From positions 62,001 to 126,000 of the forward strand of contig NZ_JBQKKT010000005.1 in NCBI RefSeq assembly GCF_052116585.1: 64,000 bases of DNA, written 5' to 3'. Made by a program: the position numbers and the translations under genes. The notes under the pieces were generated by a model that was not told the DNA's origin, searched no databases, and was given only the letters and a program-made list of their open reading frames with translations. This document shows positions 60,235 through 64,000 of this stretch, in pieces (the first letter of the stretch is position 1; each line of letters begins with the position of its first letter). The DNA comes from Luteococcus sp052116585. GTDB lineage: Bacteria > Actinomycetota > Actinomycetes > Propionibacteriales > Propionibacteriaceae.

Positions 60235-61377
60235 ATGCGCCGACACCCAGATCTCGCAGGCTCCGCCCTGCTGTGGGGGCTGCAGTTCGCCTTCCTGGCG
60301 CCTGCCCTCACCCTGCTCCTGGTGACCCTCTACGACGCGTCGATGTCGGAGGTCGGGTGGGTGATCGCCTGCTACCAGGGCGCCGGATTCGTGGCCCAGC
60401 TGGTGATCCCCGCCTGGGCCGACCGTCGACGCGACTACCTGCTGCCCATGCTGGCCGCGGGCCTGTTCACGATCGCCCTGGCCATCGCCCTGTGGTTCGC
60501 CACATCCCTCTCGATGGCGCTGGTGGCCCTGCTCCTGCTGGGCGCCCCGGCTGGCGTCGGTGGCTCGATGCTCTTCGCCGAGCTCAAGCACCAAGGGGCC
60601 GGCCTGCAGGACGTGACCTCGGTGCGAGCCGTCTTCTCCTTTGCCTGGATCATCGGCCCGCCGGTGGCGACTCTGGTGATCGGTTCCCTGGGCAGCCGCG
60701 CCCTGTTGGTGGCGGTGGCCATCATCGCGCTGGTGAACCTGGGGCTGACCGTCCACATGATGCGGGCGCGCAGTCGCCGAACCCTCGACGAGCCGGTCCT
60801 CGCGGAAGCCACCGCCGCCGTGGGCAAGGTGCCGGTGGGGCTGGCGCTGCTCTCCTTCGTGCTGACCGGAGCCACCAACGCGGTGGCGGTGGCGGTCATC
60901 ACGCTCTTCGTGACGGAGCACCTGGGCTTGGCCCCTCTGTGGGCCGGCCTGTGCCTGGGCCTGTGCGCCCTGCTGGAGATTCCGGTGCTGGTGCTCTCGG
61001 GGCGGCTGGCGATCAACCGCCCGAAGTTCCCCCTGGTGGTGGTTGGTTCGGCGCTGGCGCTGCTCTACTACCTGGGCCTGCTGGTGGTGGACAGCCCGTG
61101 GATGCTGCTCCTGTTGCAGGTGCCCAATGCGGTCTTCATCGCCCTGATCGAGGGGCTGGGGCTGGCATGGGTGCAGGAGATCATCGCCGCGCCGGGGATG
61201 GCGTCGGGCATGTTCATGAACACCCGACGGGTGGGTTCGGTCCTCAGCGGTGTGGTGATCTCGCTGGGGTCGGCGGGCGCTGCCGGTGTGGCCGGGGTCT
61301 TCGTGGTCTGCGCCGTGCTGGCGGCCGTGGCCCTGGTCCTGTTGCTGGTGGCCGGCCGGATGCTGCGCACCGCCTGA
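60235..61377 (+). CDS. MFS transporter (SetA-like sugar/drug efflux type)
   Basis: 380 residues, twelve hydrophobic segments. GGAGG is 7-8 bases before the ATG at 60235. The QLVIPAWADRRRDYLLPM loop is the MFS loop 2-3 motif, and the overall order resembles the sugar-efflux SetA/MFS_1 group. A palindrome in the upstream region suggests ligand-controlled repression. Substrate unknown. Confidence 0.87.
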   Translation: MRRHPDLAGSALLWGLQFAFLAPALTLLLVTLYDASMSEVGWVIACYQGAGFVAQLVIPAWADRRRDYLLPMLAAGLFTIALAIALWFATSLSMALVALLLLGAPAGVGGSMLFAELKHQGAGLQDVTSVRAVFSFAWIIGPPVATLVIGSLGSRALLVAVAIIALVNLGLTVHMMRARSRRTLDEPVLAEATAAVGKVPVGLALLSFVLTGATNAVAVAVITLFVTEHLGLAPLWAGLCLGLCALLEIPVLVLSGRLAINRPKFPLVVVGSALALLYYLGLLVVDSPWMLLLLQVPNAVFIALIEGLGLAWVQEIIAAPGMASGMFMNTRRVGSVLSGVVISLGSAGAAGVAGVFVVCAVLAAVALVLLLVAGRMLRTA

Positions 61378-61422
61378 GGCGCCGGGGGCAGTCGCAACCC
61401 TGGCCGACCACGTCCGAGTCGG

Positions 61423-61911
61423 TCAGCTGCGGGCCAGCAACCCGTCGATCTGGTTGATGGCCGAGGTGGCGCCCTCGATCACGCCCATGTCCAGCACCGC
61501 CTGCAGTTCGTCGGCGCTGGCGTAGTGGCTGGTGTAGGTGGCGCGGGTGCCGCCGTCGATGGGCTCGAAGTCGAAGTCATTGCGGCTGGCCGGGAGCTCC
61601 GGGTTGGGCGTGAAGTCCTGGTTGGCGAAGCCGTCCATCACCGCGATGTGGTGCGGCTCGTGGACTTCGATGACCTCCCAGTAGCCGCAGTACTTCTGGC
61701 CCTCGGGGTCGGTCATGAAGTAGTTCATCCGGCCGCCCGGCGCCAGATCGTGCAGGGTGAAGGTGGCGGGCATTCCCTCGGGGCCCCACACCCGTTCCAG
61801 CAGCCGCGGATCGGCGTAGACCTGCCAGACCGATTCGATGGGCGCCTGGAATTCGGCCACGATCGTGAGGGTCTTGCCCTTCAGATCTGCCTTGGTGTCG
61901 ACGACGGGCAT
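61423..61911 (-). CDS. SRPBCC/AHSA1-family protein
   Basis: 162 residues from ATG 61911 (AAAGGAAG upstream). Single START/Bet-v1-like domain: AEFQAPIESVWQVYADPRLLERVWGPEG, GGRMNYFMTDPEGQKYCGYW and a C-terminal helix QAVLDMGVIEGATSAINQID. Predicted to bind a hydrophobic ligand; role unknown. Convergent with the MFS gene. Confidence 0.9.
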   Translation of the reverse strand: MPVVDTKADLKGKTLTIVAEFQAPIESVWQVYADPRLLERVWGPEGMPATFTLHDLAPGGRMNYFMTDPEGQKYCGYWEVIEVHEPHHIAVMDGFANQDFTPNPELPASRNDFDFEPIDGGTRATYTSHYASADELQAVLDMGVIEGATSAINQIDGLLARS

Positions 61912-62021
61912 GGTCTTCCTTTCACCGGATGTACGGTCTGTGTTTCGAGTGTGGCAGGTCGGGCCCCACCGTGCACGCAGAGCCAACCGCCAGCCGGTCG
62001 CCGCACGCCAACCCCAGATCC

Positions 62022-62072
62022 CCTGTCACCGCAGTTCACCTGTCACCGCAGTTCACCTGTCGCCGCAGATCC
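62022..62072. repeat. 17-bp tandem repeat, three units
   Basis: CCTGTCACCGCAGTTCA twice, then a diverged third unit. Lies in the 375-bp gap 61912-62286, upstream of the SRPBCC gene. Confidence 0.8.
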
Positions 62073-62144
62073 GCCGCGTGTCAAGAGCCGGTCGGCGCGG
62101 AGAACCACCGCTGCAGGCTCCCCGGCCACCCTCTGCCGGGGCCA

Positions 62145-62246
62145 ACTCCGCAAACCGTCCTCCAGCTCTTCGGGCCGCGCCAGCGCCCCCTTGCCAGAGC
62201 GGGGCGAAGTGCTCCCGGCCCACACCGGGAGGTCGGTTTGCGGAGT
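62145..62246. repeat. 102-bp relative of the palindromic element, copy 10
   Basis: ACTCCGCAAACCGTCCTCC ... GGAGGTCGGTTTGCGGAGT; 18 of 19 positions pair. Ten bases longer than the nine 92-bp copies; centre not conserved. Lies just downstream of the L,D-transpeptidase gene (stop at 62287). Confidence 0.92.
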
Positions 62247-62286
62247 CGGGGGCGGGGGACCGCCCGGAGGGAGGTGAGAGGAGCCG

Positions 62287-63546
62287 CTACCTCAGGGCGG
62301 ACTTGGCCTTCCACTGCTCCCAGCTGATGTCCCACTCGCTCCAGCCGTTGCCGAACTCCAGCTTGCGGTCGGATCCGGTGAAGACCACTGGGTCACCGAT
62401 CTGGGCCGTCGTGTAGAGCTTGTACATCTCGTCGTCACGCATGCCGACGCAGCCGTGCGAGGCATTCCGGACACCGAAGTTGCCCTCATTCCACGGCGCC
62501 GAGTGGATGAACTCGCCGGACTTGGTGACGCGCAGCGCGAAGGCCGCCTTCACCTCGTAGCCCTCGGCGGAGTCCTGGGCGATGCCGGTGGTCTCGGAGT
62601 TCATGGTGATGTTCTCGGCCTTCTCCATCACCACCTTGGTGCCGGAGCGGGTGACGAAGCCGGGCTTGCCGGCGGTCATGGGCCAGGTTCCCACCGGTTT
62701 TCCGTCGCGCAGCCAGGTGATGGTGTGCTTGGCGATGTCCACCTTGCCCTGCTGGTTCTTGCCGATCTTGAGCTCCAGCTCGCGGTTCAGCTGGCCGTAT
62801 CTGCCGTCGCCGGCGTCGACGCCGTTGAGTCGGGCGTCGAGCTTGACGGTGCTGCCCGGCTTCCAGTGTTGCTTGGGGCGCCAGTGGACGGTCTTGTCAT
62901 CCAGCCAGCCCCAGGAGCCCTCCTGCGCCGGGACCGAGGTGACGTGCATGTTGCGTTCGAACTCGGCCTTGTTCTGCACGGGCAGGTCGAACTGCACGAC
63001 GACGGGTTGCGCGACGCCGTAGGGGCCGTTGATGACGGGGGCCAGGGTGGGGAAGACCTCCTGCTGCCGGCTCAGGGCCGCGGTGCGGAAGCTGCTGGTC
63101 TTGGTGACCTCCTTGCCATCGTCGCCGGTGGCCGTGGCGGTGACGGTGTAGCTGGCGCTGGGGTCCAGACGATTGTCGGCGATCCAGATGCCCTTGTCGT
63201 TGGCCTGTGCGGTGAGTTTGGTGACGGCATTCTTGCCGCTGGCCGTGGTGGTGATGGTGACGTCGGTGACGGTGGCGGCCGTCGGGGTGACGGTGATCAG
63301 CGTGCTCACCGGCACGTCGTTGGCTCCGTCCTGGACGTTGATGGCCAGCGACGGGTCCGTGGATGCGGAGGTGGCCGAGCTGGACGGGTCCGCGGCTGGG
63401 CTGGTCGAGGCCTTCGCGCTGGCAGCAGACTGGCTGGATCCGGTGGTCGACGATCCGGCGGGCTCGCCCGCTCCTTCGCCGCTGGCTGCGCAGCCGGTGG
63501 CCAGCAGCGCTGCGGCCAGTGTGGCTGCTGCGGTCTTCCTGTCCAT
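62287..63546 (-). CDS. L,D-transpeptidase (YkuD) lipoprotein with Ig-like domains
   Basis: 419 residues from ATG 63546 (AGGAGGAGG upstream). Signal peptide with lipobox LLATGC puts the acylated Cys near residue 18. A Ser/Ala/Thr-rich stretch and two Ig-like regions precede the YkuD domain, with the active-site HSAPWNEGNFGVRNASHGC motif and nucleophile Cys366. Actinobacterial homologues cross-link peptidoglycan by 3-3 bonds outside the membrane. Stands alone. Confidence 0.93.
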   Translation of the reverse strand: MDRKTAAATLAAALLATGCAASGEGAGEPAGSSTTGSSQSAASAKASTSPAADPSSSATSASTDPSLAINVQDGANDVPVSTLITVTPTAATVTDVTITTTASGKNAVTKLTAQANDKGIWIADNRLDPSASYTVTATATGDDGKEVTKTSSFRTAALSRQQEVFPTLAPVINGPYGVAQPVVVQFDLPVQNKAEFERNMHVTSVPAQEGSWGWLDDKTVHWRPKQHWKPGSTVKLDARLNGVDAGDGRYGQLNRELELKIGKNQQGKVDIAKHTITWLRDGKPVGTWPMTAGKPGFVTRSGTKVVMEKAENITMNSETTGIAQDSAEGYEVKAAFALRVTKSGEFIHSAPWNEGNFGVRNASHGCVGMRDDEMYKLYTTAQIGDPVVFTGSDRKLEFGNGWSEWDISWEQWKAKSALR

Positions 63547-63737
63547 CACATCCTCCTCCTGCGCCAGAGCTGGTCTCCCGGGCCCGACAATTCTTGGCAG
63601 CTGAAGGGTCAGGTCTCCGGGCGCGACGCACATCACTGGTGAATCTTCAGGGGGCTGTGAAAAGTTGCCCCGCTGGCACGGCCGATGAGGGATGATCGAG
63701 GCACGACGGTCCAGTCAACGATGACCAGGAGGCAAGG

Positions 63738-64000
63738 GTGCCTGAGCAGGTGCGGGTGGAGATCGACGCCGGAATTGCGCAGGTGGTGCTGTGCGCGCCC
63801 GAATCGGGGAATCGGGTGGATGTCGGCTTCGGCAAGGATCTGGAGCGTGCCCTGGACCGAGTGGCGGACGCCGACGGGGTTCGCGTGGTCTGGCTGCGTG
63901 CGGAGGGTGACCACTTCTCCCAGGGCGGCGACCTGCGGCCCTTCCATGAGCGGATCGAGGAGTTGGGGACGCGGATGCCGGGCCTGTTCGATGCCTTCAA
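63738..64000 (+). CDS. Enoyl-CoA hydratase/isomerase family protein, 3' end missing
   Basis: Starts at GTG 63738, with AGGAGG at 63727-63732, and runs off the window after 87 codons. VRVEIDAGIAQVVLCAPE and EGDHFSQGGDLRPFHERI match the crotonase N-terminal half, including the oxyanion-hole GGDL. Substrate and pathway cannot be judged from this fragment. Confidence 0.88.
   Translation, partial: MPEQVRVEIDAGIAQVVLCAPESGNRVDVGFGKDLERALDRVADADGVRVVWLRAEGDHFSQGGDLRPFHERIEELGTRMPGLFDAF

Noticed and set aside
13835..62246. The 92-bp elements as ordinary transcription terminators
   Set aside because: Several lie between divergent genes, one lies after another good terminator, two lie in coding sequence, and the fixed 92-bp spacing with a long unpaired-looking interior is unlike a terminator.

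Overview
The window is GC-rich actinobacterial DNA with short intergenic gaps, many 4-bp start/stop overlaps and GTG/TTG starts. An LPXTG-anchored VaFE-repeat surface protein, two glycine-betaine-type uptake systems and a complete-looking late-cobalt-insertion (aerobic-type) cobalamin pathway point to Actinomycetota. Propionibacteriales is plausible, but the genus cannot be fixed from the sequence alone.

Layout. 1-13.7 kb: 3' part of a giant surface protein, a BCCT transporter, nitronate monooxygenase, PAP2 phosphatase, an HtrA-like protease, a response regulator and its putative histidine kinase in convergent overlapping genes, a HAD hydrolase and a DinB/DUF664 protein. 13.8-19.7 kb: HrpB helicase, a 51-residue protein, SerC and an unrecognised 358-residue protein. 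19.7-44 kb: the cobalamin region, in five transcription units, each preceded by a recognisable cobalamin riboswitch: (i) minus, cbiA-cobC fusion/cobT/cobU/cobS; (ii) plus, cobG/cobH/cobIJ/cobM; (iii) plus, chlI-chlD (joined by a -1 frameshift signal) and a precorrin-2 dehydrogenase-like gene; (iv) minus, cobN/cobF/cobK; (v) minus, cbiB/cobQ/cobO. cobL is separate and convergent to cobM. Together these encode nearly all steps from precorrin-2 to cobalamin; the uroporphyrinogen methyltransferase and DMB synthesis are not in the window. 44-64 kb: UppP, rhodanese, a glycosyltransferase broken by a nonsense codon, VOC protein, a DUF559-like nuclease-fold protein, HAD phosphatase, LysE exporter, NAD(P)-binding protein, OpuA-type glycine betaine ABC transporter, LssY-domain membrane protein, SMR and MFS transporters, DUF2461 protein, PP2C-like phosphatase, SRPBCC protein, an L,D-transpeptidase lipoprotein and the start of an enoyl-CoA hydratase.

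The main unexplained signal is a family of dispersed palindromic elements. Nine copies are exactly 92 bp, with near-identical inverted ends (ACTCCGCAAATCGACC ... TGCGGAGT), a conserved GATC-containing sub-end and a conserved centre. A 102-bp relative and a 112-bp relative (the latter inside the cbiA coding region) differ by 10-bp steps. No transposase is present here.

Other points of interest: one cobalamin riboswitch faces a 0.8-kb leader that runs fully antisense to a histidine-phosphatase gene before reaching cbiB; a textbook slippery site with stimulators in the cobaltochelatase gene; and an unusual density of short in-frame tandem repeats in the cobalamin genes.
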